From Byssothecium circinans (taxonomy: Eukaryota; Ascomycota; Dothideomycetes; Pleosporales; Massarinaceae), in contig ML977006.1 of NCBI GenBank assembly GCA_010015675.1, positions 211,776 to 258,169 on the forward strand: a stretch of DNA of 46,394 nucleotides, read 5' to 3'. Position numbers and translations under genes: made by a program. Below are positions 10,630-21,835 of this stretch, in pieces. A model generated the notes under the pieces. That model ran no database searches. It was given only the letters and a program-made list of their open reading frames with translations, and was not told where the DNA came from. The stretch's first letter is position 1. Every line of letters begins with the position of its first letter.

Positions 10630-10990
10630 TATAACAACAAACCCGGTAGAGGTCGGTCAAGGCAGTAACGTAGCTGCGGACAGAGCACCACGAGAGCCGG
10701 GTTTCTTTGTGCGGGGCGTCACCGGCTGCCTCATGGCTCTTCACCTTAAGCGGCCGGGTCGTGACCCCTTCAAAAAGGAAGAGGAGAATCTTATCTTCTG
10801 TAACTATGTCGGCGTCGTGGTATTGCTTCCGCTCGCAAAATGCCTACGTACGCACATCGTCGGCTTTTGCTCTTGCTTTGCGGCCGCCTCTGCTAGAACC
10901 TGCTGGCTGGCTGGCTAGGAGGCTTCTCTATATGTAGCAGGCTTACCTTGAATTCTCTTTACTTCGGATCGTACGTCGACGTCGTTTTCT
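10630..10990 (-). pseudogene. Ndc10/GCR1-like (Crypton-type tyrosine recombinase family) N-terminal remnant
   Basis: Minus-strand translation shows TYDPK*REFK followed by a GTAAGC donor at 10946, a 47-nt intron-like gap, then AFCERKQYHDADIVTEDK, ILLFLFEGVTTRPLKVKS and ETRLSWCSVRSYVTALTDLYR. This is the N-terminal region of the large fungal family that couples an Ndc10/CBF3 domain 2 with a GCR1-type DNA-binding end, related to Crypton transposons. Two stops interrupt it (CAA to TAA after TYDPK, and TGG to TAG before AFCER), and the homology dies after DLYR. It is clearly non-functional. The family assignment comes from remembered consensus, not from a search. Confidence 0.6.
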
Positions 10991-12676
10991 TAGGCCTGAT
11001 AGCATGCGTAGCTCAGCGGCGTTCGCAATATGGATATCCATCTTGGCGCGATTACGTCGAATGTCGCAGCAGCAACGATCTGAAATGGTGCCTAGAATAA
11101 TAGAGAATAAGGTAAGGCTTCATTTTGTAATTATGCAGGCGACTAGAGACGGGGGCGCTCAGCGAGCTCGCGTTGATATTTGATGGCGGGGCCGCATGAG
11201 GGCGCCGTCAAGATCTCGAGATATTGGACGGCGAAGTGTGGCCACGTGATGGGCAAGCTGGTCCGCGGCGGTAAGCGGGGTAAGCTTAGCCTTCTATTTC
11301 GGTCGGGCCACTTTCGTTCCCTGCCAGAAATACTAAGCTCAGGACTAAAAGCGACATTTTCGCATAAAATCACCTTATCTGCCCCTTAAGAGCAAATGCT
11401 AGACTTAGTGATGATGAATTCCATACCACGGATAACTGACCCTTATTTTGGAGAACAAGGTTAGGAAATGAAACGGCGTGTCGCTTTAAGGAGTATTGTA
11501 TGTTTTTGGCCTGGTTTTGTAGCGCTACGAGTAATAAGTCCTAGAAATAACCCTTTAGGACATAGGCTTCCAAGTACTCTGTGCCCAAATTGGGTCCAAG
11601 TTCCCGGAACAACCTCCCAGGCACGTGAGCGACCCAGGACAATCGTCCCAGGAAAATTGGTGTCCGGGGAACATCAGCGTCCTTGGACAATCCTCCTAGG
11701 AAAATTAGCGTCCTAGTAAAGTTGTCCCAGGAAAATTGGCGTCCTAGGGAAATTGTCCTAGGAAAGATATACTTGGAAAATTGTCCCAGGAGAATAAGTC
11801 GCAGGGCAGTCGTCCCAGGAAATTTGGTTTGATTCATTAATTGATTGATTGGTTTATAGGCTGACCTAGGCGCCCTAGTGGCAATTATGCGTCGTACGAC
11901 TCTAAATACAAATATTGCCTCTTTCTTAATTTTAGGAAATAAGACTTTCCTGCATAGAATTACTTCCCTATCTACTTAAATGTAGTTGCACTTCTACTAA
12001 TCGTTCTAACAGCTATTCTGCATATAAACTTGCTAGGCCTTTCCTAGCCCTCCCCTACTTCTAAATACTAATAATCATTCGTTTACGTTACGTGTATATG
12101 AGTACTATAGATAGAATTTCCCAGAAATGTTGTATGAGTCCAGTCAGAGGGGTCATATTAGCTGCGTGTACTGCCATTAGGCTATAGAGGATGTGCTTGA
12201 TATCTACGTATAGAAGTTTGCGTGTCTAAATTTGGTCGCTCGTCCGCCTCATTTCTACATTTAAGGAGGACATGACAGACTGTCTGGCATCCGTGGCCGT
12301 ATTAGTATTCGTCGGTGTCGGCTTTGTTAATGGCACGAAGGTAAGCCTGAGTTCACACAAGGCGATATTCTGGCGAGGCGGGCATGGCGGAGGAAGCGTC
12401 AATAATATATCGACAGAATGGGTGCAGGTCCATTTTTGGGCTCTTTTAGTTATGAATTTTAGAATCTAGGAAGCATGAAACGGGACAGCATAGGACGGTG
12501 CGGGAACTAGATAAGAAAAGCTGACGGGCTTGTAGGGGTGGGACTTGGCACTTTGAGTGAAAGTGACTCCAAAAGCGGCAACAGAGACCCTCCCAAAAAG
12601 GGGTCAAAAGTCCCCGGACATAGAGTTACTGTAGTAAACTTCCCTGAAGTCGCAATCCGGCTTGTATGGTTTTTTG
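10991..12676. other. Decayed repeat-rich intergenic region
   Basis: Apart from the minisatellite listed separately, this stretch has only short frames with no family I recognise (for example minus 11143-11373, and minus translation around 12260-12440). Local AT-rich patches at 11920-12120 and several TAG/TAA-rich segments suggest old transposon DNA. Confidence 0.4.
11600..11830. repeat. Degenerate minisatellite, ~30-35-bp unit
   Basis: Roughly seven diverged copies of a unit resembling ttgtcccaggaaaattggc followed by gtcctagg. The copies show tcccagg/tcctagg and gtcc/atcc variants. No gene overlaps it on convincing grounds; an open minus-strand frame through the array only reflects the repeat period. 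Confidence 0.7.
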
Positions 12677-14071
12677 TCACAGGGCGTATGGAATAGCCAT
12701 CTTGTTTGAAAGGATCTTGCCGGTGAAAGAGAGGAGTGTTCTGAGGTAACGGTCGATTGTGTCATCTGAAAAGAGGCTTTTCACGTCTATGACGCTTCTG
12801 TATGGTGCTACCAAGGCCGCGGCAACCCCTTCGGTGAACATTATGTCGCTCCATATTGTCAGTCTTTCCCCAATTGTCTTTAGCTTGTCGATTCTTCCGT
12901 CAGTTATCGGTTCTGTGATCTGTAATGAAGTCAGTTCTATGAACGTACGAGCCACTTGAACTTTTCTATGAGAAATTCTCACCGCTTTCAAGACTGTAGG
13001 ATTGAGAAACATTTCTTGTTGGCAGATGTGGATATGGTGGCGAACCTCTCTCAAGATTTGTTCTGTGGTGAACTCTGTCGTTATCCCAGTTGTGAATTGT
13101 TTGATATCATTCTTGTTGATTTCGAGGTGGAAAAGGAAAGTAATCTTAGCGTTCTGGGGTATCGTCTTCCATTGTCTGCGGGTGAGGTCGAGTCCTCTGA
13201 TCGATCCTGCCACTCTCGTCTTCCGCTTCCACGCCCCCTCTTTTGCCCTGGCGTCTCTCTTTGCTGTTCTCTTTCTGCTCACTGGCTTTCGCCCAGGTGG
13301 CGTCACTGATAGCAACGTAGATCCCATTGTTATCTTGGTGTAGGAAGAAGAAGGCTGTCCTTGCAAAAGACGTCGTGGGCACGAGGTCCTTTTGAAGGTT
13401 TGGAGGGATCGCAGGAAAGCGTCTCTCACCTTTGCCATCAAATGGTATAAACCCCATCCTCATAGGGTGATTGATAGTGACTTCACATAGAAGCAGAGGC
13501 AGAGATGATCTGTCCTCTAAAAAGCAGCCGGCTCTGCTCTCACTTCACTGAAGATATGAACGGAAAAGTGAGAGATCGCCGTTTGGTCTAGGTGAAGTGG
13601 ACGACAGACGACACCCCAGCGATCCATCGATATGAGGCTCCGAGGGGGCATACCTTGTATATCGCACTACAAATACTACATATGAATCTTTCAAAGTACA
13701 CAGCTTACGTTGTAGCCTGTTGCGTATGCAAGTAATCCTAGAAAGTCGATTTCGGGCTCGTACGGGAGGTCCGCCCTCGCAGTAGCAAAATCTCGGGAAA
13801 TATGCTGACAACTATACTCCGCAAAACTCATCCACGGGTGACTCAATCCCTTATACTCCCCTTTATTGCTAGACTTCAGTGGTGGTATGAGTTTTAATAG
13901 CTTATTTCCTAATTTTATCTTTCCATGAGAGAGTTGGGTTATTTGACCGTAAAAAATCTTCAGGAGCGCAACGGTTCCGTTCACCTCAGCTTCAGGAAGA
14001 ACCACCCTCGAGGAATTCTGTGTTGGCAGTGTCCCGTTCCCCAACCTTCGCGGAAGCAGATTCGTAGTCAT
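12677..14071 (-). CDS. Unrecognised 402-aa protein, four exons
   Basis: I do not recognise this protein. Exons 14071-13709, 13666-13549, 13480-13283 and 13206-12677 join in frame through introns of 42, 68 and 76 nt with donors GTAAGC, GTGAAG and GTGAGC, each ending in AG. Joining them removes every stop and brings three separate frames into one 402-codon frame, which is the main support. The protein is globular and mixed alpha/beta in appearance: FLGLLAYATGYN at exon 1's end, INHPMRMGFIPFDGKG, FARTAFFFLHQDNN and GIYVAISDATWAKA in exon 3, then a helical C-terminal half (TEQILREVRHHIHICQQEM, WSDIMFTEGVAAALVAPYRS). There is no signal peptide or membrane segment. It starts 196 bp from the divergent 204-aa gene. 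Confidence 0.6.
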
Positions 14072-14267
14072 GCGAGGTCGAGAATCCTTGAGTGTGGCGT
14101 TTGTCGCGTCTTTTGAAATTACCTTAGACTGCAGGCTTCCGCGCGTAATAACTTATTTAGACGCATGCAAACAGACTGTCCACCCCACCTACTACTGCCA
14201 ATCTCGAGAGTTACACTCTCCACCTCCATTGAACTACAGCCACCACCATGACGATAACACCGCCAGC
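14072..14267. promoter_or_regulatory. Short bidirectional promoter region
   Basis: These 196 bases separate the start codons of two divergent, unrecognised genes (402 aa on minus, 204 aa on plus), so one short region must hold both promoters. The plus-strand leader just before 14268 is C-rich (cacctccattgaactacag, caccacc), typical for fungal leaders. I see no clear TATA box. Confidence 0.45.
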
Positions 14268-14928
14268 ATGCCCACCGTTCCTCCTACGATCGAGTCCCCC
14301 TACGTCACCAAGAATCTCCCGGGATTTCTCGTTTACAACCTCACGGCACGACCAACTAGACTGTATGGCGAACGCATGAAGGGAGGGGTCGACAAGCCCA
14401 CAGCGTCCTCCGCTGCGGAGAAAGCAGCGCAGTCCTCTTCCATCATCGACGACCCAGCCATGCTTGGAAGCGGCCGACTCTTGAAGAAGCGAGCGGAGCC
14501 AGTGTTCTTCGTGCATCTCAATCTCAACCTCCACCCACCTTGCCCAGCAATACTGGTATATCCCTGCCTCCGTCACCAACCCCTCTTACCAAGTTGCGAA
14601 TACCCTGCTAGGCAAGCTTTCAGCGAGCCTCCGCAGCAACACATTTGGAGCTGGCAACAAGACACTACGGGAATTCGTGATACGCTGCGTTTCGTCCAAC
14701 GAGGAAGCGCACGATGCGGACCCCAACCACCCTTCGGCATACGATGTCGGGGTGACCACAGACCAGCAGGCCGCCATGTTCGACAAAATGTACAGCAAGA
14801 ATGTGTTCTACACAATGTGGGGATATCTACGTCATTCAGTCAATCTCCCTGAAATACGCATCAAGGCGATCCGAGAGAGCTTTCCGAGCCGGACCATTCT
14901 CATGCTGCGGACGTCGGAAATGGCGTGA
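14268..14928 (+). CDS. Unrecognised 204-aa protein, two exons
   Basis: I do not recognise this protein. Exon 1 (14268-14501, starting MPTVPPTIESPYV) joins exon 2 (14548-14928) through a 46-nt phase-0 intron that begins GTGTTC and ends CCCAG. Without splicing the frame would shift, and with it the product is a continuous 204 aa. Exon 1 contains LPGFLVYNLTARPTRLYGER and a Ser/Ala-rich stretch. Exon 2 is more ordered: QYWYIPASVTNPSYQVANTL, LREFVIRCVSSNEEAHD, QQAAMFDKMYSKNVFYTMWG. There is no signal peptide. Its stop lies 71 bp from the convergent stop of the ankyrin gene. An alternative reading is a frameshifted pseudogene, but the intron model needs no mutation. Confidence 0.55.
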
Positions 14929-14999
14929 CGCTAGGCGCCCAAGGATCTTGTTTCTGTTCAAGGAAAAAAGGATGTCCAGCGCGTATTTGTCGCTGCATT

Positions 15000-17900
15000 T
15001 CAATCCTGAGCATCATTCAAGATACTTTCCACAAGCGGAACCGCAGAGTCGCCATTATTGTCCACCGTCTCCACCACAGCACCCTGCTCTATTAAGAACC
15101 GGATAGAAGCCTTCTGATATTGCGTTCCGAAACCAGATGCCATTCGGTGGAGCATTGTCCGTCCGCATTCATTCCGGGTTTCGAGTTGAGCCCCAAATTC
15201 GAGCAAGACTCGAGCGATATCAAACTGTCCGTTTCTCATGGCGTGATAACATGGGTCGTTGAGATCAAGTTGCCCACACTTTTCCACCAACATCCTCACA
15301 ATATCGTTATGGCCACATAAAGCAGCATTCTGGAGCGCACGCTGCATATCGTTGACGTCAACGGTTTTTTCAAGCAAAAGCTCTATCAGCGACGTACGCC
15401 CTTCCCGAGCAGCAACTTCCAAGGCCGTCAAGCGCCGGTAGTGGTTTATTAACGTGATGTTTGCACCGCGATCAACAAGCAATCGCGCTACCTCGTCCTT
15501 TCCCTTCTCAATAGCCACCAACAACGGCGTACCTCCACTTGATAAACCTCCACGTAATAATAGGTTACGGGCATAGTACTGAATGTTGGCACCCATATCG
15601 ATGAGTAGTTCAACCATACGCTCATCACCGTTCATGACAGCCCTGAAAATAGGTGTTATACCGCACCCGGACGGTGGCCAGCAGTTGAGAGCATCCGTCT
15701 GAACATAGTTTGGGTTCGCACCTCTTTCTACTAAGAGTTGCACGACATCATGGTGTCTATGCTCGATTGCATAATATAGTGGTCTGCAGACGAAACTGTC
15801 CTTCGGATAGTGCTCCGACTCAATATCGGCACCTTTATCGAGTAGTAACCGAGTCATCGATAGATCCCCCGAAGCTGCGGCGATAGATAGTGCGGTCAGA
15901 TCACCCTTTCCTATCGATTCAATGTCGGCGCCGTTATCGAGAAGGACCTCGACAACCCCTTCATGTCCCCTTCCCGCAGCAAGATGGTGTGCGCTGTTGC
16001 GTTCCCCGTTTTTGATATTAGGGTTTGCTCCGTTTGATAGCAATTGCTCCACAAAGGCTTTGTGCCCATTGAACGAGGCAAACATCAGTGGCGTCCAACC
16101 GAGATCATCTTTCTTGTCCACATTCACGTACCCATATGCCAGCAGTAGCCTCATGGTAGTGAGATGTCCGTTCTTAGCCGCGTACATGAGCGGAGTTTGC
16201 GATTGTCTTCCGGCCGGCTCATCAACGGCTGCACCAAGGTCGAACAAGGGTTTGAAATAGATGTTATAGCCAAGTTCAGCAACATAGGAGAGTGCGGTCC
16301 TTCCGTCGTCGGGGTGTCTCTCATCGTCTAGGAGTTTGAGCTTAACCGGATCTACCGACCGCTCTTCCTCCGACAGCTCATTTTCCAAACTTGTTTTGTT
16401 GTCCGGAAAGATTCGTTTGTCTACGCATACGCTGTTAACGTTCGCTCTCATTTCGAAAAGTGCTCGTACAACCTCGCTCCAGTCATTACGGACCGCCAGA
16501 GGTAGAACTGACCCCAAGGCGTAGTCGTTGGCGCTAATCATTTTGGGGGTCATGAAACACAGTCCATAGAGCACAGCGGCCCGGTCTCGTTCGAATAGCG
16601 CGACCATCAAATCGTTCGAACGTGACTCGGGTGTGCCGTTCTCGCTTTCGGTATCTTCGAATCTCTGCACAACATTTTGGTATCGCTCCAACACTGCTTG
16701 ACATTCTGCGGATCTACTCCCATATGTGGCGACCATACTCTTGATACCATCTATACCGAAGCGTCTTCGAGATACTGCGCTTGGGCCGACCTCACCCCAG
16801 ACACTTCGAGCAAGCGACCACCGGTATAGCTCAGCCGCTGCCATAAGTGCTTGCGTGAAGTATTGACTCGCACCTTGTGTCTTGAGCTGTCCCTGGGGCA
16901 CCGCGAAATGCTTACATGCCCACAGTAAGGTCGTCTCCGCACGTTCCCATTCACAATCTTGACGGTAACCATCGGCCGATTTCTGTAAGGCCAATATCAG
17001 CCTTTCTGAGTCCACCGGTACCAGCTTCTGCCGTAGCGCTGGTACCACACACAACATGGCGTCAGAAGATGTCCCCAGACCGGCTTCCTGAAACGCGGTC
17101 ACGAATTCGTTAACAGAGTCGTTCTCCAGTCGCACTCGTCCCGAATCCTCGCTGAGTTTTGTCTCATTGAGAGGAAGGAAACCAACTAGTGACAGCATGA
17201 GGGCGGTAAAAAGCTCCTGTGCGCATAGGTCGAGTAAGGAGGCATCCGCCATAGCCAAGTCGCTATACTGAATTCGCAGCTTTTTAGTAGCCGTTTTGCC
17301 GCTGGTTGTGTTCTTCCCGGAAGAGGAATCGGACTCGCCATCATGTCCACCATGTATATGGCTCCAGCCACAGAATCGTCGAATATCTTCTTGCATGCGG
17401 ATTTCTTCCTGGAGCCCCAAGATAGTAAACTCTGACACTGAATCCGCCTTGCATGATTTGAATAGAGTCGCTATACCACAACTTCTTGTATCGTTACAGA
17501 CGAGCACGGCTTCGCGAAAGTTTATCGCGCTGCGGCCTAGCCACAGATTCATCTCACTCTGTATGTTGGCTTTGGCGTCCCAATCTGCGTCGGCACTCCC
17601 CGCGGACATGATTCTAGCTGCTTTGACTCTGCCTGCCTTCGAACGAGACCCCACATCGCTGTCATGATCCAGAAGTCGCTCGTCCGAAATCATGCCCCAC
17701 ATCCAGAGCCCCAAAGCTGCCTCTAGCTGTGCAGAATCCAACCGCCAGCCCCCGGTTGAGAACGCTTGTGGTGGTACCAAAGTGATTCTGATAGTCTGCG
17801 TATCCTCGACGCTGACGTGGTCGCCATGGTTGAGGGATGATGCTTTGATCGATAGTACGACATTCTTATCTCGTTGCTCTTTGTTCAGACTCCCCGCAGC

Positions 17901-19585
17901 GGTGCAGATGGCGGTAGCTACCTGCCTCGCCTTCACGCGTACGGTGACGTACTCATCTTCCCAAACCTGGTACTCTACATCATCTAGCTTTTGAAATGAT
18001 ATGTTGCCGGTGAGGTGAGCTAGTCTCACCCGTACGTCGAACAAGTGGCAGCCTAACGAATAGTTCTAGAAGTGTAGGTTAGCCGTCAGCAACCCTGTCG
18101 CATTTTGATGGCTGACTTTGTGCGAAAGGTCTTGCTTATATGCAAATACGACCTTAAACCGAGGCCGGACGTACGTACCTGTGATTGCAATTCCTTCCCC
18201 ACTTTATGCGGAGCACTCTTCTTTTGGCGGTCCTTCAAACTATTTGATACAGCCCCGTTGGACATAGATGCACTGGGCGAGTGTGCGCTGAGCTCATCAG
18301 ATTCGCAAGCATGCTCATGCCGGCCGGTAATGTGCCAAATGAGCTTGTCCTCTGGCTTTCTCGGAGCGATGTTGGATGCGAGCCAGTCGAGCTCGTGTCC
18401 CGCAACAAGGTCGGGCATATCTCTCAGCTTGTTGTCATGCCTCCCAAGACGTTTGATGCGTAGGAGCCCGCGCAGTAGACTCATGATAACGGTGATGCCC
18501 AGTTGCGCTAGAGATACCCAGCCCTTCATGCCGCGTAGACCGATGAACTGCATGACGAACCCAGCCAAGGTGATCAGTACAGTGAAGACGGTATATAGCT
18601 CGAATACGTCGGGAAAGCTCTTGCTAGAAGAATTCCAGACACGAAGAGGATCTTTCTTCGTATCCTCGAAGTAGGCGAAAGGATCGAAGCTCTGATCGCC
18701 AATGATCTGTGGACCCGGCTGGAGCCACAAAAGTCGCGATCGATGCGCTGAATGCCGGCGGTCTATCCGCTCAAACCGGATCTCGTCGGTAGTCTGTCCT
18801 ATGAGTGCTGCACAGCACCACATGCCAAAACACAACAGCACCGTGCCGGTGATGTACATACTCGGCGCATAGTTCTTTGCAGAGCCTCCAGCTTCGTTGA
18901 GATTCCACCCAAGTATCCAAACTCCGACCCCGGCCAAGACAACAACGCCCGTTTGGAGGACCAACCCAGTTGCTGCAATAATCCAGAACACCCACGAAGG
19001 CTGGTTGCGCACTCCAACGTTGAGCGAAAGGTTCGGATTCGGCGCGAAAGCTGCACCTTTGGTAACATCATCGCGCGACTGTGTGGCCGCAGTACCGGTG
19101 ACGCGTTTCCACTCTTGGTTTCCGGAGCCTATTCGGTCCTGGAAGTAGTTCCTGGACAGAAATAAGCCCACCTCGTTAGCCGAACGGTCGGTATTGGCAG
19201 TAGTTGTGTCGCTGCTGCGGTCGACGTAAACGAGTTCCAGAATGCTCGGACGGCCGAGAACGCGCTGAACACCGCCTTTGGTGAAGAGCTCGCAAACATC
19301 GCGACTCGTTGATGTGCATAGCTCGGCCTCGACGGCACCTTCGCCTTCCTGCGACCTGCCGATGAACGCCCTTATGGATGCGTGCCCGCATAGTCGAATC
19401 GTAGAGACAATTCCTGTAATGATTCCAATCGGCGCCATTGCAAATATGAAATAGTCCAGGAAGGTAGTACTCTCACTCAGATACTGAATAGTCATCTTTT
19501 CGCCGAAGAGGGCCAACAAGGGCCCAATGTCGGATGCCAGATTGTTGCTAAAATCGCCAACATTGTCGCCGTTAACAGTTGTCAT
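15000..19585 (-). CDS. Multi-pass membrane protein with C-terminal ankyrin repeats, 1487 aa
   Basis: Two long frames form one gene. Exon 1 is 19585-18175 and exon 2 is 18052-15000. The 122-nt intron starts at the second of two overlapping GTACGT donors (18174), has a GCTAAC branch site and ends TTAG. The joint is phase 1 (QSQVR then CHLFDV). Exon 2 has no ATG of its own near its beginning. Residues 1-470 carry about five hydrophobic segments (45-65, 198-226, 243-264, 329-350, 357-377) with the family-like stretch STIRLCGHASIRAFIGRSQ between the first two. Residues ~480-1000 are a helical, Cys/Trp-containing middle region. From ~1000 to the end there are about a dozen ankyrin repeats (TPLMYAAKNGHLTTMRLLL, TPLMFASFNGHKAFVEQLL). 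Similar proteins are widespread in ascomycetes, with unknown function. I see no NACHT or other nucleotide-binding motif. Confidence 0.85.
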
Positions 19586-20277
19586 TGCGCAAAAGTCGTT
19601 GATGACTGTTCAGCTGCGCGCACCGTTCTCAACTCGCACGTCGTATTTGTTGCTTTGCCTGGGAATCAATTTTCGCATAGCCAAGCTTGGGGGTCCGCAA
19701 AAAAAGCAGTCGCGATTGAGGCTGAGATGTTACTAAAGGTTGCGTGTGAGAACACCAGTAGACGAAGTAGTTAAGCGACAACGTCGCATAGGAGGGCAGG
19801 CGGTACTTTATAGGCATACTGGCGTCCAAATGGGGGCCAAAGTCGTAGGGTGAGAAAGGATTGGGGCGGTTGTCCACCATGCGTCTGGTACTGTACGTTA
19901 TTAGCTCCAAGGAAAGTGGCACGGACCACTGTATCATGTCGATGCCTGGGCACGGACGACTGAAACCGCCATCTTCTCTCTTGGCTCCCTTTGGGGCGCC
20001 TTGGATCTTCTGGCGGGCTACCTTTCTAATATCTTGCAATATATGAATTTTCCAGCCCGAGAACGCTCCCAGCTACCCTTATTGCTCCCTCTCAGCGTTC
20101 GCGATCGACACCTCAACTTCCCCTTCGACACTTCTGTTCACTTCCTCTATCTGCTTGCAGTCGACGGTGATCGTTGCAAGAAGACAACGGCTGGAGGAAG
20201 TGGCTTCAATAGTGGCTCTAGCCCTTTGGAATCGCACGAGGCCGACTTGGATGCTACCATCGTAGCAATATCCCAGC
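19586..20277. promoter_or_regulatory. Divergent promoter region between the membrane-ankyrin gene and nudF
   Basis: The two start codons face away from each other across 692 bp. No gene is supported here. The nudF-proximal part (20060-20160) is C/T-rich, typical of a fungal leader. Confidence 0.45.
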
Positions 20278-21824
20278 ATGAGTCGTACACTGACGATTCG
20301 GCAAGCTGAAGAGCTGTGCGTACATGCTAAGGTGAAGAGGCACGGTGATGAGCTCCAGATCGACGCTAACGCTCTGTTCCCAGGCACAAGACCATCATAG
20401 CATACCTGTCGGCGAATAACCTACCACACACCGCCGCTGCACTCAGGGCAGAGTTGAGCCTTGGGGAAGATGTCTTCGATGCATCTACAGCGAAGAAATA
20501 CGAAACATTGCTGGAGAGAAAGTGGACAAGCGTTGCCCGGTTACAGAAAAAGGCATGTCTGCACAGCAGGTTCCCCGTTCCGTTTACCACACGGCTACCG
20601 CTGTCACAGCCATGTCTAACCAGAATTCTATCACAGGTAATGGACTTAGAGTCCCGAAACGCGGCACTGCAATTCGAGCTCGATAACGCAACACCTACCT
20701 CCCTCTCTAAGCGCAACCAAGACCCTGCTTCTTGGCTCCCTCAATACCCTCCTCGATATTCTTTGGAATTACACCGAGATACCATAAACTGCGTTGCTTT
20801 CCACCCAATATTCTCCTCCATTGCCTCCGGCTCTGACGACTACACTATCAAAATATGGGACTGGGAACTTGGCGAACTGGAAAAGACGATTAAAGGCCAC
20901 ACGCGAGCGGTAATGGATGTTGACTATGGCGGCCTAAGAGGCGGTATCCTTCTAGCGTCCTGCAGCTCCGATCTGACTATTAAGCTCTGGGATCCGGCAG
21001 ACGACTATAAGAACATTCGGACCTTGGTAGGTCACGATCACAGCGTCAGCGCCATCCGTTTTATACCTTCTGGAGCTGCTGGCGTTCTATCATCTGGAAA
21101 TTTGCTTGTCAGCGCAAGCAGAGATAAGACACTGAAGATGTGGGATGTTACCAGTGGGTATTGTGTGAAGACACTACAAGGCCATACCGGCTGGGTACGA
21201 GATGTTTACCCTTCGCTTGACGGACGGTTCCTCCTCTCGACCGGGGATGACAAGACTGCTCGGTTATGGGATATCTCCGTATCGAATCCAGAAAGCAAGC
21301 TGACAATGGTTGGTCATGAGCACTTCAATGAATGCTGCGCACTTGCTCCACCTACCTCGTACCAGTATCTTACACCCTTGGCCGGTCTGAAGAAACCCCC
21401 GCATGCAAGTAGCACGGCAGAGTTTATGGCGACAGGGTCGCGTGACAAGACCATCAAACTCTGGGATGCTCGCGGGACTTGCCTCATGACACTAATAGGA
21501 CATGACAGCTGGGTTCGGGCGCTCGTTTTTCACCCCGGCGGCAAATATCTCCTTTCGGTATCGGATGACAAAACACTACGGTGCTGGGACCTAAGCCAGG
21601 GAGGAAGATGCGTCAAGGTGCTCAGGAACGAGCGTGAACGCTTCGTCACTTGTCTAAGGTGGGCTCCGGGAATTGTCAAGCATGTACCTGCGGCCTACGG
21701 CGGCGCTGCTGAGGGGCAGAATGGCGAAAGCAATGGGACCAGAGCGGGGACCTCCAATGTACAGATTCGCTGCGTTATCGCCACGGGAGGTGTGGATCGG
21801 ACGTTGAGGATCTTCGCGAACTGA
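20278..21824 (+). CDS. nudF: Nuclear distribution protein NudF (LIS1/PAC1 homologue)
   Basis: LIS1 binds the dynein motor domain and, with NudE and dynactin, controls nuclear migration and hyphal dynein transport at microtubule plus ends. Exons 20278-20315, 20384-20552 and 20637-21824 give 464 aa, within the family's usual length. Intron 1 (68 nt) starts GTGCGT, has a GCTAAC branch site and ends CCCAG. Intron 2 (84 nt) starts GCATGT, a GC-AG intron, with TCTAAC near its end. Residues ~7-39 form the LisH dimerisation motif ([20 protein letters not shown]). [20 protein letters not shown] joined to [12 protein letters not shown] is the coiled coil. Seven WD40 repeats follow, with typical ends ([61 protein letters not shown]). 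The blade-5/6 insertion ([12 protein letters not shown]) is fungal. Very confident. Confidence 0.96.
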
Positions 21825-21835
21825 GGTCGTAAGAG

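Noticed and set aside
14453..14640. Frameshifted pseudogene interpretation of the 204-aa gene
   Set aside because: A 46-nt GT-AG intron in phase 0 restores the frame without any mutation, so the spliced model is simpler.
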